Shown here: piece by piece, positions 1 through 7,310 of the stretch
How the letters are laid out: each line of letters starts with the position of its first letter
Numbering within the stretch: position 1 is the stretch's first letter
Origin: a bacterium
GTDB lineage: Bacteria; Blakebacterota; Blakebacteria; Blakebacterales; Blakebacteraceae
Direction of reading: 5' to 3'
NCBI GenBank assembly: GCA_025774615.1
Contig: JALGVQ010000015.1
Coordinates: 1-21,351, forward strand
DNA length: 21,351 nucleotides
Notes under the pieces: generated by a model
Told to the model about the DNA's origin: nothing
Seen by the model: only the letters and a program-made list of their open reading frames with translations
The model's database searches: none
Position numbers and translations under genes: made by a program

Positions 1-800
1 TAGAGGGCGGCGGCCGCGACTCCGCCTGCGCCAAGGGCGACACCGAGGATGAGTTTGTCTGATGTTCTGTTCCCTATCTCTGCGAGTGACACTGCGAAAA
101 CCTTGATACCGAAGCCGCGCAATTCTTTGAAGGTCTTGCGGCTCACATTCCGGGGAGTGACCCGCAGTGAGGGATAAATTGTATATCCGATGATGAGCAG
201 GAGGATCAGACTCAGTGCTGAGCTGGCCAACCATACAATCGCGAGTTCATGGATGCCCCCTCCGCGGTTGAGGGAATAGATAGAACCCACCGCGATTACA
301 ATATGGAATATCACCAGTACAGCATTGGTGAATTCCATCCTCTGCAGGCCGTTAATGAGAGCTCGGAACGGGGTGCCGAGGTTGCGGAGAATATAGGCGA
401 TGAGGATGAGCAGGAATTCATCATGGAATCCGGGTTCAATGACTGCTTCAAGAACCCTCTTCCACAGGGGGAGTCCGAGAAACCAGAGGAGAACGATCAG
501 AGCGGAGACGCCAAGGTAGAAAAGGAGACCGGTGGATACGATCCGGGATACTTCCTGCCTGTCACCCGCTCCATGCGCTTCGGCGATAAAGCGCCCGAAG
601 GAGGCACCTATCCCGAAGGTGAAAAACTCCGAATATTCGACGAGGGCGAAAATAAGGACCCAGATACCGTAGCCCTCAAGTCCCAGTCCCTTGATGAGGA
701 TCGGAGTCAACCAGAGTACGACTACGAGACGGACCAGTTGTGCCGAACCGGTGAAGATTGTGTTCCGGGTGTACCGGTCTTTCGGGAAGTGGGGACTCAC
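1..800 (-). CDS. Polysaccharide flippase (Wzx/MATE-like), 3' end outside window
   Basis: This minus-strand frame stays open from a GTG at 800 to the window edge, giving about 266 residues of an integral membrane protein. The N-terminus contains NTIFTGSAQLVRLVVVLWLT and, soon after, GLGLEGYGIW, the typical first-helix signature of O-antigen/teichoic-acid exporters of the MOP superfamily. Several further hydrophobic helices follow, with the FGIGAS and DKLILGV stretches usual for this family. Such proteins move undecaprenyl-linked oligosaccharides across the inner membrane. The gene follows thiD by 31 bases. The GTG was chosen because a GGGAGAGG stretch lies 11 bases upstream; the only other in-frame start after the preceding stop is a TTG at 860 that would overlap thiD and has no visible ribosome site. 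The substrate cannot be told. Family call firm, exact start uncertain. Confidence 0.85.
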   Translation of the reverse strand, partial: MSPHFPKDRYTRNTIFTGSAQLVRLVVVLWLTPILIKGLGLEGYGIWVLIFALVEYSEFFTFGIGASFGRFIAEAHGAGDRQEVSRIVSTGLLFYLGVSALIVLLWFLGLPLWKRVLEAVIEPGFHDEFLLILIAYILRNLGTPFRALINGLQRMEFTNAVLVIFHIVIAVGSIYSLNRGGGIHELAIVWLASSALSLILLLIIGYTIYPSLRVTPRNVSRKTFKELRGFGIKVFAVSLAEIGNRTSDKLILGVALGAGGVAAAAL

Positions 801-831
801 AGGTTCGGGGACCTCTCCCTTCTCTGCTGCC

Positions 832-1665
832 TCAATCTGATTCCGGTCTGAAAGGTACAAAATGGTTCAGTGGCCCGACTCCTTTGCCGATTTCCGGCGC
901 ATATCTGATCGCATCCGTAACAAATAGCTTCGCTGTGTCCGTTGCTTTGAGTAGTGACATCCCCTTCGCAAGTCCGGCTGTGATCGCCGCCGACAGGGTA
1001 CAGCCGGTACCGTGGATGTTTTTCTGGTCGAGGCGTGGGCTGCGGAACTCCATAGTGGTGATACCATCGTACAGAATATCTACTGCGTCCTCCTCCCCCG
1101 GTAGATGCCCTCCCTTGATAAGAACCGCTCCTGGTCCGAGTGATCGGATCTTCGCCGCGGCTTCCCGCATCTCCTCGATTGTGGAAATGGTGTCTATTCC
1201 AAGGAGTGCAGAGGCCTCATGGAGATTCGGTGTCAGCAGGTCGGCCAGTGGCAGGATCCGATCGATCAGGGCCTCTACCGCATCCGGCTCGAGCAGATGC
1301 GCTCCTGTCGAAGAGATCATCACCGGATCGACGACCAGGTTGACCGGTGGGTATTTCTCGAATGCATCTGCAAGCGCGGTGATGATAGCCCCGGTGGCGA
1401 GCATCCCCGTCTTCATGGCATCGATAGCAATGTCGGCTGTCACGGCGAGATATTGCTCCGCGATGAACTCAGGCGGAGGAGTATGGATAGCGCTCACCCC
1501 AAGAGTATTCTGGGCTGTCAGGGCGGTGATCACCGAGGTGCCGTACACGCCGAACTGATGGAACGTCTTCAGGTCCGCCTGGATCCCGGCTCCACCACCT
1601 GAATCGGAACCGGCGATGGTCATGGCGATTGCCATGCCTGTGGACTTGCTGGAAGAATCGGACAT
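832..1665 (-). CDS. thiD: Hydroxymethylpyrimidine / phosphomethylpyrimidine kinase ThiD
   Basis: ThiD is the cytoplasmic thiamine-pathway kinase that phosphorylates HMP to HMP-P and then to HMP-PP. The 277-residue product begins near the diagnostic [19 protein letters not shown] substrate-binding segment and ends with the [11 protein letters not shown] segment of the ribokinase-like fold, which carries the anion hole and the catalytic-site cysteine; KTGML and [11 protein letters not shown] lie between. Length fits the family (about 260-280). The frame is open further upstream to a TTG at 1749, but those 28 extra residues are not family-like, so I use the ATG at 1665; the ATG at 1635 is the other candidate. 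No strong ribosome site precedes either. No other thiamine gene is nearby, so it is an isolated salvage/biosynthesis gene, transcribed towards the flippase. A truncated second copy lies at 2688-2789. Confidence 0.93.
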   Translation of the reverse strand: MSDSSSKSTGMAIAMTIAGSDSGGGAGIQADLKTFHQFGVYGTSVITALTAQNTLGVSAIHTPPPEFIAEQYLAVTADIAIDAMKTGMLATGAIITALADAFEKYPPVNLVVDPVMISSTGAHLLEPDAVEALIDRILPLADLLTPNLHEASALLGIDTISTIEEMREAAAKIRSLGPGAVLIKGGHLPGEEDAVDILYDGITTMEFRSPRLDQKNIHGTGCTLSAAITAGLAKGMSLLKATDTAKLFVTDAIRYAPEIGKGVGPLNHFVPFRPESD

Positions 1666-1756
1666 ACTGTGAGTGTCCCGGGCGATCGGAGGTGAAGTGA
1701 TGACTGAATCGGACAGTGGAGTGTAATCAGATATCAGAATCGGAGACAATCAGGAT

Positions 1757-2695
1757 ATGCACAGTGTCGTGGATCCTTCATCAGGAACAACCCGGATGAT
1801 CCATCTGATCAGGAGATGGCGCCAGGCGATCATGGATTATCCACTGGTTTCCGGTCCACTGAGGTTTTGCTCCCTGAAGGGGGTCTTCCCACAGTACCTG
1901 CGGCTCCATCTGCCGGTGGCACACAGGTTCGTCGTGAAGATAGATAGGAACCGGTCATTCATCTATCATCGTGCCGGACAGCTCGACTCTCTGGCGTATC
2001 GTATCTTCTGGTGGCAGGCATTCGGGTTCGAACCGGAGACGTCTTGGGTGATCGCCCGTCTGACTCAGACCCGCAGCACGTTTCTGGATATCGGGGGGTT
2101 CACCGGTTTCTACACCACGGTGGCCCTGACCCTCAATCCCACTATCAGGACCTGGACCTTTGAGCCGTCACCAAGACTCTTTCCGGTACTGACCCGGAAC
2201 ATTCAGGAGAATGGATTCGAGGACCGTGCGGTACTCATCAACAGGGCAGTGTGCGATACACAGAGTACGGCGTCCCTTTTCATGCCGCGTGACGTTGCCT
2301 CCTCCATGAGCACACTGAGCCTGGACGAGGTCGATGGAGAACAGGGAGAGATCGTGGAGGTCGAGACCATGCGGCTGGACGATATGTTCCCGCTTGAACA
2401 TCCGGTGGAACTGATCAAAGTAGATGTGGAGGGATGTGAGGATCTGGTCATGAGGGGTGCCAGGGCGATATTACAGAACCAGCGTCCCGTCTGGATCATC
2501 GAGACACAGATGGATGGTCCGAATGATGAGTTGAATGGGATCATCACCGAACATTCATATCGCCCATACCACCTTCTGCCGGAGGGGCCGGTCCTCAGTA
2601 ATGCCATCATCCCTGACCCCTCACGGCGATACCTGAACTACCTGCTGCTACCCGAGGAAAGTGCAGGACAGGTTTTGAGTGAGCTGATCAGGTGA
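1757..2695 (+). CDS. FkbM-family SAM-dependent methyltransferase
   Basis: The 312-residue product carries the FkbM-domain signature in order: the SAM-binding motif FLDIGGFTGFYT (about residues 113-124), the FEPSPRLFPVLTRN acidic-loop motif, the post-II segment with MRLDDMF, and the highly typical ELIKVDVEGCEDLVMRGA followed by the WIIETQ strand. FkbM proteins methylate hydroxyls of sugars, polyketides or other small molecules and are common in surface-glycan clusters, which fits the flippase and glycosyltransferases in this window; the substrate here is unknown. It is the only plus-strand gene in the first 5 kb, sits divergent to thiD, and its stop overlaps by 8 bases the thiD remnant on the other strand, suggesting it arrived by recombination. 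The start ATG has only a weak CAGGAT ribosome site close upstream; an ATG at 1796 is an alternative. Confidence 0.88.
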   Translation: MHSVVDPSSGTTRMIHLIRRWRQAIMDYPLVSGPLRFCSLKGVFPQYLRLHLPVAHRFVVKIDRNRSFIYHRAGQLDSLAYRIFWWQAFGFEPETSWVIARLTQTRSTFLDIGGFTGFYTTVALTLNPTIRTWTFEPSPRLFPVLTRNIQENGFEDRAVLINRAVCDTQSTASLFMPRDVASSMSTLSLDEVDGEQGEIVEVETMRLDDMFPLEHPVELIKVDVEGCEDLVMRGARAILQNQRPVWIIETQMDGPNDELNGIITEHSYRPYHLLPEGPVLSNAIIPDPSRRYLNYLLLPEESAGQVLSELIR

Positions 2696-2789
2696 CCTCC
2701 GCCTGGATACCTGCCCCTCCACCCGAATCGGATCCAGCTATAGTCATAGCAACAGGTATTGAAGGGTGATTTCCATTTATGTTCGACAT
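2688..2789 (-). pseudogene. thiD: Truncated 5' remnant of a second thiD
   Basis: On the minus strand an ATG at 2787-2789 opens a 33-codon frame. After about 12 unconserved residues it reads [17 protein letters not shown], the conserved N-terminal motif of ThiD, then EVT and a stop. The same motif starts the complete thiD at 832-1665. Within the motif the two copies differ at about ten codons, nearly all synonymous wobble changes, so this is a diverged allele rather than a fresh duplicate, and it was under protein-level selection before truncation. Conservation ends at the FkbM stop region. The remnant keeps its start and an AAGG-like ribosome site, so a short peptide could still be made, but it lacks nearly all of the kinase fold. 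Confidence 0.85.
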
Positions 2790-2820
2790 CTGCCTTGATC
2801 CTGATTGAATTATTCCTTCA

Positions 2821-3342
2821 TCACTTTACAAATGAACCATACACCTTCATGGCAGGAAAAATGCGAAGCGGACTGGATTCATATAGATATGGCCACCGGT
2901 TGGCGATCCACTCCACGAGGTAATTATAGAGTGCTCGGCCTTTCCCGAATTCAAGCCTCACCTTTACTTGGGAAAACTGAAAACCGAAGTATCCTCCACG
3001 GTTTACATAGTAGAAGAAAGTCTGATATCCCCAGAATGACTGATGAGTTGGATCGTGGAATGCATATTGCCATGTAAAATGAGGCACTGAGATTTCGGCT
3101 GTTCCACCTGCTGACAGGATTCGGTGAATTTCCGCCATTGCCCTGTTGTGATCATTCAGATGTTCAAGTACCTGATGCATTTCAATATGGCTGATGGACT
3201 CATCACTCCATGGCCAGGGATATTCATTTAGATCGTGTGTGACATCGATACCCGGCATTTCCCGAAGATCAACATTGACATGACCTTCCATTGGTCGCGC
3301 ACCACAGCCAAGATTCAGTCTAATCTGGTTATCCGTATCCAT
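2821..3342 (-). CDS. Small class I SAM-dependent methyltransferase
   Basis: The 173-residue product starts with IRLNLGCGARP, the glycine-rich SAM motif I of class I methyltransferases. It continues with VNVDLRE (acidic end of strand 2), DESISHIEMHQVLEHL (type 11 motif IV region) and RILSAGGTAEISVPHF (post-motif). It therefore contains the core of a Methyltransf_11-type enzyme with a short aromatic-rich C-terminal segment (YGYFGF-like region rich in Phe/Tyr). Such proteins often sit in glycan or lipid modification clusters; no substrate can be named. The ATG has a strong GAGGAG site 5 bases upstream that overlaps the stop of the preceding gamma-glutamyltransferase, so the two are probably cotranscribed and translationally coupled. 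The gene looks clearly more A/T-rich than its neighbours, as does the thiD remnant next to it, a sign of different origin. Confidence 0.85.
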   Translation of the reverse strand: MDTDNQIRLNLGCGARPMEGHVNVDLREMPGIDVTHDLNEYPWPWSDESISHIEMHQVLEHLNDHNRAMAEIHRILSAGGTAEISVPHFTWQYAFHDPTHQSFWGYQTFFYYVNRGGYFGFQFSQVKVRLEFGKGRALYNYLVEWIANRWPYLYESSPLRIFPAMKVYGSFVK

Positions 3343-3351
3343 CCGATCTCC

Positions 3352-5079
3352 TCAGCCACCGCTCCCGATCGCTGCCGCGTCAGCCTGACGCGTGTCGGCG
3401 GCGCCGATCACTTTACCGGTGAGCGGATCGATCCCGATGCAGTTGGTCCGTCCCTGAGACCCGCGCATCTGTACCGTGTGTCCCATCGACCGGAGCTGTG
3501 TGAGCACCGCCTCCGGCGCTCCGTCCCGCTCAATACTGATACTATCAGGCAGCCACTGGTGATGGAATCGGGCCGCGTCGACCGCGGACTGGATATCCAT
3601 CCCGAAGTCGATGAGGTGCACGATCACCTCAAGAACACTGTTGATGATGGTGCGTCCGCCGGGAGCGCCGACGACTGCAACCAGTTTCCCATCCTTCGCC
3701 ACGATCGAAGGAGTCATGCTGGAGAGCATGCGCTGCTGAGGCCGGGCGAGATTCGGCTCGGTCCCGATGAGCCCGCGGTCGGTGGTGAGTCCCGGTGCCC
3801 CGTTGAAGTCACCCATCTCGTTGTTGAGCAGGAATCCACCTCCAGGGACTGTGATCTTCGAGCCGTACCAGCCTTCGATAGTGTAGGTGACCGAGACGGC
3901 CATGCCGGCAGCGTCCACGACCGAGTAGTGGGTCGTCTCCGGGCTCTCGTACGGCATCTCGACATCGGTGACACTTGATGGTGTGGCCCGCTGAGGATCG
4001 ATACCCTGCCTGAGTTCGGCGGCGTACTCCTTGCTGAGCATCCTTTCGAGCGGTACATCCACGAAATCCATGTCGGCTATCCAGCGGGCCCGGTCCCGGT
4101 AGGCCCGTCGCATCGCTTCGGTCAGGTGGTGGATGTAGGCGGCCGAATTGTGCCCCATCTCCGCAAGATCGTATCCCTCGAGGATGTTCAGCATCTCGAT
4201 GAGGGCGGGTCCGCCGCTCGAAGGGGGATGCATGCTGATGATGTCGTACCCTCGATAGGTGCCCTGCACCGGTACGCGTTCCTTCGCCTCGTAGCGAGCC
4301 AGATCCTCTTCAGTGATCATCCCTCCGCCGCGTTCCATCTCTTCAGCGATAAGCCGGGCGGTCTCTCCGCGATAGAAGCCGTCACGACCCTCACGCATGA
4401 TCCGTTCCAGGGTGTTGGCCAGGTCGGACTGCACCAGAGTCTCACCGGCCGCGTATGGTTCCCCATCCTTTGAGAAGGAAGCCATACTGGCCGGATAGGG
4501 TTGGAATCCCCGGCGCACGTAGCGGGCCAGATCGTTCGCCCGGCTGTTGGTCAGTGAAAATCCGTTCCGCGCCAGCTCGACAGCGGGTCCAACGAGGTCG
4601 GCCCATGGGAGCTTTCCGAGACGTTCGTGGGCCAGCGCGAATCCCGCCACGGTCCCCGGTACCCCGACCGCCAGGTGGGAATTGTGGTGGATCCGGCTCG
4701 AGTACTCCCCGTTCTCATCGAGGAACATGCGGGCGTGGGCTGCCAGCGGCGCCTTCTCCCTGAAATCGAATGCCGTTGATGTGCCGTCAGGGAGGCGCAC
4801 CACCATGAATCCTCCCCCACCGATGTTGCCGGCCCCCGGAAAGGTGACCGCCAGCGCAAACCCGGTTGCCACCGCCGCGTCGACTGCGTTCCCCCCCGCC
4901 TCGAGGACAGCTGCGCCGATACGGCTGGCCAGCGTGTCGGCCGAGACCACCATGCCCTGATCGTACCGGTAAGACGCCTGTACACCGCAACCTGAAGTCA
5001 GGGCGGTAACTGATGTCAGGAGAATGAGTACCGAAACGAGAATGTGTCTGGAACAGAATCGTGCTGACGGTGTTTTCAT
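3352..5079 (-). CDS. ggt: Gamma-glutamyltransferase (glutathione hydrolase)
   Basis: This 575-residue protein belongs to the N-terminal-nucleophile gamma-glutamyltranspeptidases, which cleave the gamma-glutamyl bond of glutathione and related compounds in the periplasm. Family motifs run in order: the N-terminal GGNAVDAAVA, GGGGFMVV, DFREKAP, SVGVPGTVAG-like segment, PPSSGGP, then the autoprocessing site ETTHYSVVD, where the first Thr (about residue 382) would become the nucleophile of the small subunit. After it come LLNNEMGDF, SSMTPSIV and GAPGGRTII. Length matches E. coli Ggt (about 580). The N-terminus is a signal peptide with hydrophobic core followed by LTSGC, which fits a loose lipobox, so it may be a lipoprotein. 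The frame is open 63 codons further upstream, but the signal peptide places the start at the ATG 5077-5079. It heads a minus-strand run with the next methyltransferase. Confidence 0.95.
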   Translation of the reverse strand: MKTPSARFCSRHILVSVLILLTSVTALTSGCGVQASYRYDQGMVVSADTLASRIGAAVLEAGGNAVDAAVATGFALAVTFPGAGNIGGGGFMVVRLPDGTSTAFDFREKAPLAAHARMFLDENGEYSSRIHHNSHLAVGVPGTVAGFALAHERLGKLPWADLVGPAVELARNGFSLTNSRANDLARYVRRGFQPYPASMASFSKDGEPYAAGETLVQSDLANTLERIMREGRDGFYRGETARLIAEEMERGGGMITEEDLARYEAKERVPVQGTYRGYDIISMHPPSSGGPALIEMLNILEGYDLAEMGHNSAAYIHHLTEAMRRAYRDRARWIADMDFVDVPLERMLSKEYAAELRQGIDPQRATPSSVTDVEMPYESPETTHYSVVDAAGMAVSVTYTIEGWYGSKITVPGGGFLLNNEMGDFNGAPGLTTDRGLIGTEPNLARPQQRMLSSMTPSIVAKDGKLVAVVGAPGGRTIINSVLEVIVHLIDFGMDIQSAVDAARFHHQWLPDSISIERDGAPEAVLTQLRSMGHTVQMRGSQGRTNCIGIDPLTGKVIGAADTRQADAAAIGSGG

Positions 5080-5157
5080 CTGTATCACCCGGGTTTCAAG
5101 GGGATGAAGAAGTTCCCAAGTTGAATGATGACGCGCGGCCTGTTGATTGTATGTAAC

Positions 5158-5186
5158 TTTACAGGCTGAACGCCCAAATATGTATT
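5158..5186 (+). promoter_or_regulatory. Candidate sigma-70-type promoter of the adaptor operon
   Basis: TTTACA (5158-5163, five of six to the -35 consensus) is followed after exactly 17 bases by TGTATT (5181-5186, four of six to the -10). It lies in the 176-base gap between the divergent gamma-glutamyltransferase and the first adaptor, about 65 bases before the chosen adaptor start. Motif match only. Confidence 0.4.
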
Positions 5187-5255
5187 GTGAGCTTTTCCAC
5201 AAACCATTCAGAACGCGAACAAGTTTATCCAGAGGGATGGTGTCGAACAAGCAGG

Positions 5256-7310
5256 ATGAATAATACAAACGAGAATCAGCGACGCGGGATACCCCGCTGG
5301 CTCTACGGAGTCGGAGTGGCGGCGGTAGCGATCATCACCTTCATGATCCTCACCCGCCCCGGGGAAGGTACCGCTGTTGAAGAGCACCTGACGGTCGAGG
5401 TCGTTCAGGGTGAGATGGAGATCAGGGTCACCGGGTCGGGCCGCATAAGGGCGGCCAGGGCACGCGAGGTCGAGGTGCCTAATGATGTGGGGGGGGAGGT
5501 GCAGATCAACTTTCTGATCGACGAAGGTACCGTGGTGACGGCCGGGCAGGTTATTGCTGAGCTCGACACAGCGAATGCCGTCGAGGAACTGGAGAACGAA
5601 CTCGATGCGCTCGACACGACCGAAGCAGCCTACGAACAGCTTCTCGATGATCATATCAACAACATCAAGAACCTCGAGAACTCGGTCCGATCGGCTCAGA
5701 TAAGTCATGAACAGGCATTGCTCCAGCGGGAGAACCTGGAATTTTCCTCCGAACTGGAACAGCAGCAGGGTGACCTCAACATCGAAAAAGCCCGCATCTC
5801 CCTGAATGAAGCGAGGCGGAAGCTCGAAGCGCAGAAGATTATCAACGAAATGACCCGCCTGCAGTCCTTCAAGAACCTGGAAGAACAGCGGCAGGATGTT
5901 GTCGAGGTGAGGGCCGAACTGGCATCTCTCACGATCCGGGCTCCGATCGACGGAATGGTGATACATGCTGAACAGGGACGGTGGACAGCGCGGACCAAGG
6001 TCCGCGAGGGGGATCAGGTACGAAGGGGGCAGACGATTCTTGAACTGCCCGACCTCACCGAACTCCTGGTCGAGGTCAGGATCAATGAACTCGATGCTGA
6101 ACTGATCGAAGTCGGCCAGCAGGCCTGGGTCCGCCTGGAAGCGTATCCCCGGGTCCAGATTCCCGGCCGGATCATTGACATCTCCACCCTCGCCCAGGTA
6201 TTCCAGGGTAATGTCAAGGTATTCCCCGCCGTTATCCGGCTCGATGAGGCCGATCCGCGGGCGCGGCCAGGCATGACGGCCAGCGCCGACATCGTGGTTG
6301 TGCATCTGGAGGATGTGGTCCAGGTTCCGCTGGCTGCGGTGGGTGTAATGGATGGGCGTACCCACGTTCGACCGCATAATTCACATCAGCCGATAGAAGT
6401 CACCTTGGGCCTGTGGAACGAATCGATGGCGCAGGTGTTGGACGGGCTCGATGTAGGTGAAGAAGTCGACTTGGCCTGGCTTCAGAACCCGGCGGCGGTA
6501 CTGGCGACCCTGGCCGGCACCAAGGCGGTCCCGGATGAAGTCGCTCAGGCGATCATCTCCATGGGTGATGAGTACGGTGCAGCCAGCCCGGTGGTAGCGA
6601 TGGATCAGATGATGATGCAGGGTGGTGACGAGCGTTCCGCACGCGGCGGAGAAAGCCGGACACGGGGTATGGGGGAGGCGGGTGCCACTATGGGAGGATT
6701 CGACATGTCGCGGATCACGCCCGAGATGATGGAGCAGATGCGGCAGGGCGGCACAGAGCAGATGCAGGGTATTACCAGAATGGGTGCCGACAGGACAGGT
6801 GGCGCAGATGTGACGGGCGGTAGCGACAGGGCAGCTGGAACCAGCAGGACTCAGCAGGGTGGCGGGATGGCCGGCCGGTTCACTGAACTACTACAGGGGA
6901 GGCTCGACACCCTGCCAGCCGATCTGCGAGCCGAGGCGGAACAGTTGATGAGTGGCCAGGGGGATTTCCGTTCCATATCACAGGCGCTCCGTGACAGCCT
7001 GGGTATGGGAGGAATGAGACAGAGCATGCCGGGAGCGGCCGGACAGTTCACCATGGGAGCCGCGCCGGACAGTGCCGCCATGGCAGCAAGGATCGAACAG
7101 TTACGCGCGAAGCGCGATTCCCTGCCGGATGAGCTCAAGATGGAACTGGACAGCTTTATCGAGGGGGGAGCCAGTGATTTCCGGTCCCTCTCACCTGCCC
7201 TGATGGACAGTGTCCGGGCATGGGGAGTATTAGGCAGAAGTGGACGCCAGCGTACGCCTCCACCGCCGCCGGCAGATGAATCAGGTATATCCGGGAGGTA
7301 TCGGTCGTGA
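5256..7310 (+). CDS. Membrane-fusion (HlyD/MacA-type) efflux adaptor with long repeat-bearing C-terminal extension
   Basis: This 684-residue protein is a periplasmic adaptor anchored by one N-terminal helix (about residues 15-33). It then has a split lipoyl domain (GSGRIRAARAREVEVP... DEGTVVTAGQVIAELD), a long glutamate/glutamine-rich coiled-coil hairpin (about 105-220), the second lipoyl half (LTIRAPIDGMVI ... VREGDQVRRGQTILELPD) and the beta-barrel with RPGMTASADIVV. The conserved part ends near residue 420. The remaining ~260 residues are unusual for the family: a Met/Gly/Gln-rich stretch, then two related ~40-residue repeats and a proline run PPPPP near the end. Such adaptors bridge an inner-membrane pump and an outer-membrane channel. 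The frame is open to a GTG at 5187, but the residues before MNNTNENQ look non-coding, so the ATG at 5256 is preferred. Its stop overlaps the next gene's GTG by four bases. Confidence 0.88.
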   Translation: MNNTNENQRRGIPRWLYGVGVAAVAIITFMILTRPGEGTAVEEHLTVEVVQGEMEIRVTGSGRIRAARAREVEVPNDVGGEVQINFLIDEGTVVTAGQVIAELDTANAVEELENELDALDTTEAAYEQLLDDHINNIKNLENSVRSAQISHEQALLQRENLEFSSELEQQQGDLNIEKARISLNEARRKLEAQKIINEMTRLQSFKNLEEQRQDVVEVRAELASLTIRAPIDGMVIHAEQGRWTARTKVREGDQVRRGQTILELPDLTELLVEVRINELDAELIEVGQQAWVRLEAYPRVQIPGRIIDISTLAQVFQGNVKVFPAVIRLDEADPRARPGMTASADIVVVHLEDVVQVPLAAVGVMDGRTHVRPHNSHQPIEVTLGLWNESMAQVLDGLDVGEEVDLAWLQNPAAVLATLAGTKAVPDEVAQAIISMGDEYGAASPVVAMDQMMMQGGDERSARGGESRTRGMGEAGATMGGFDMSRITPEMMEQMRQGGTEQMQGITRMGADRTGGADVTGGSDRAAGTSRTQQGGGMAGRFTELLQGRLDTLPADLRAEAEQLMSGQGDFRSISQALRDSLGMGGMRQSMPGAAGQFTMGAAPDSAAMAARIEQLRAKRDSLPDELKMELDSFIEGGASDFRSLSPALMDSVRAWGVLGRSGRQRTPPPPPADESGISGRYRS
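6879..7217 (+). repeat. Two degenerate copies of a ~40-residue protein repeat
   Basis: Copy 1 (6879-7004) and copy 2 (7092-7217) of the first adaptor share the pattern R-x-D-[TS]-L-P-x-[DE]-L, then about 13 residues, then D-F-R-S-[IL]-S-x-A-L-x-D-S. By eye about 16 of 40 aligned positions are identical. They are separated by a Gly/Met-rich linker. The copies look like a degenerate internal duplication; I do not recognise the motif from any named family. Confidence 0.8.

Noticed and set aside
249-851. 200-codon plus-strand frame at the left edge
   Set aside because: It is antisense to the flippase, has an acidic low-complexity product with no recognisable motif, and the opposite strand gives clear transmembrane helices.
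3235-3978. 247-codon plus-strand frame
   Set aside because: Antisense to the 3' part of ggt and the start of the methyltransferase; the product has no family features while the minus-strand genes have full motifs.
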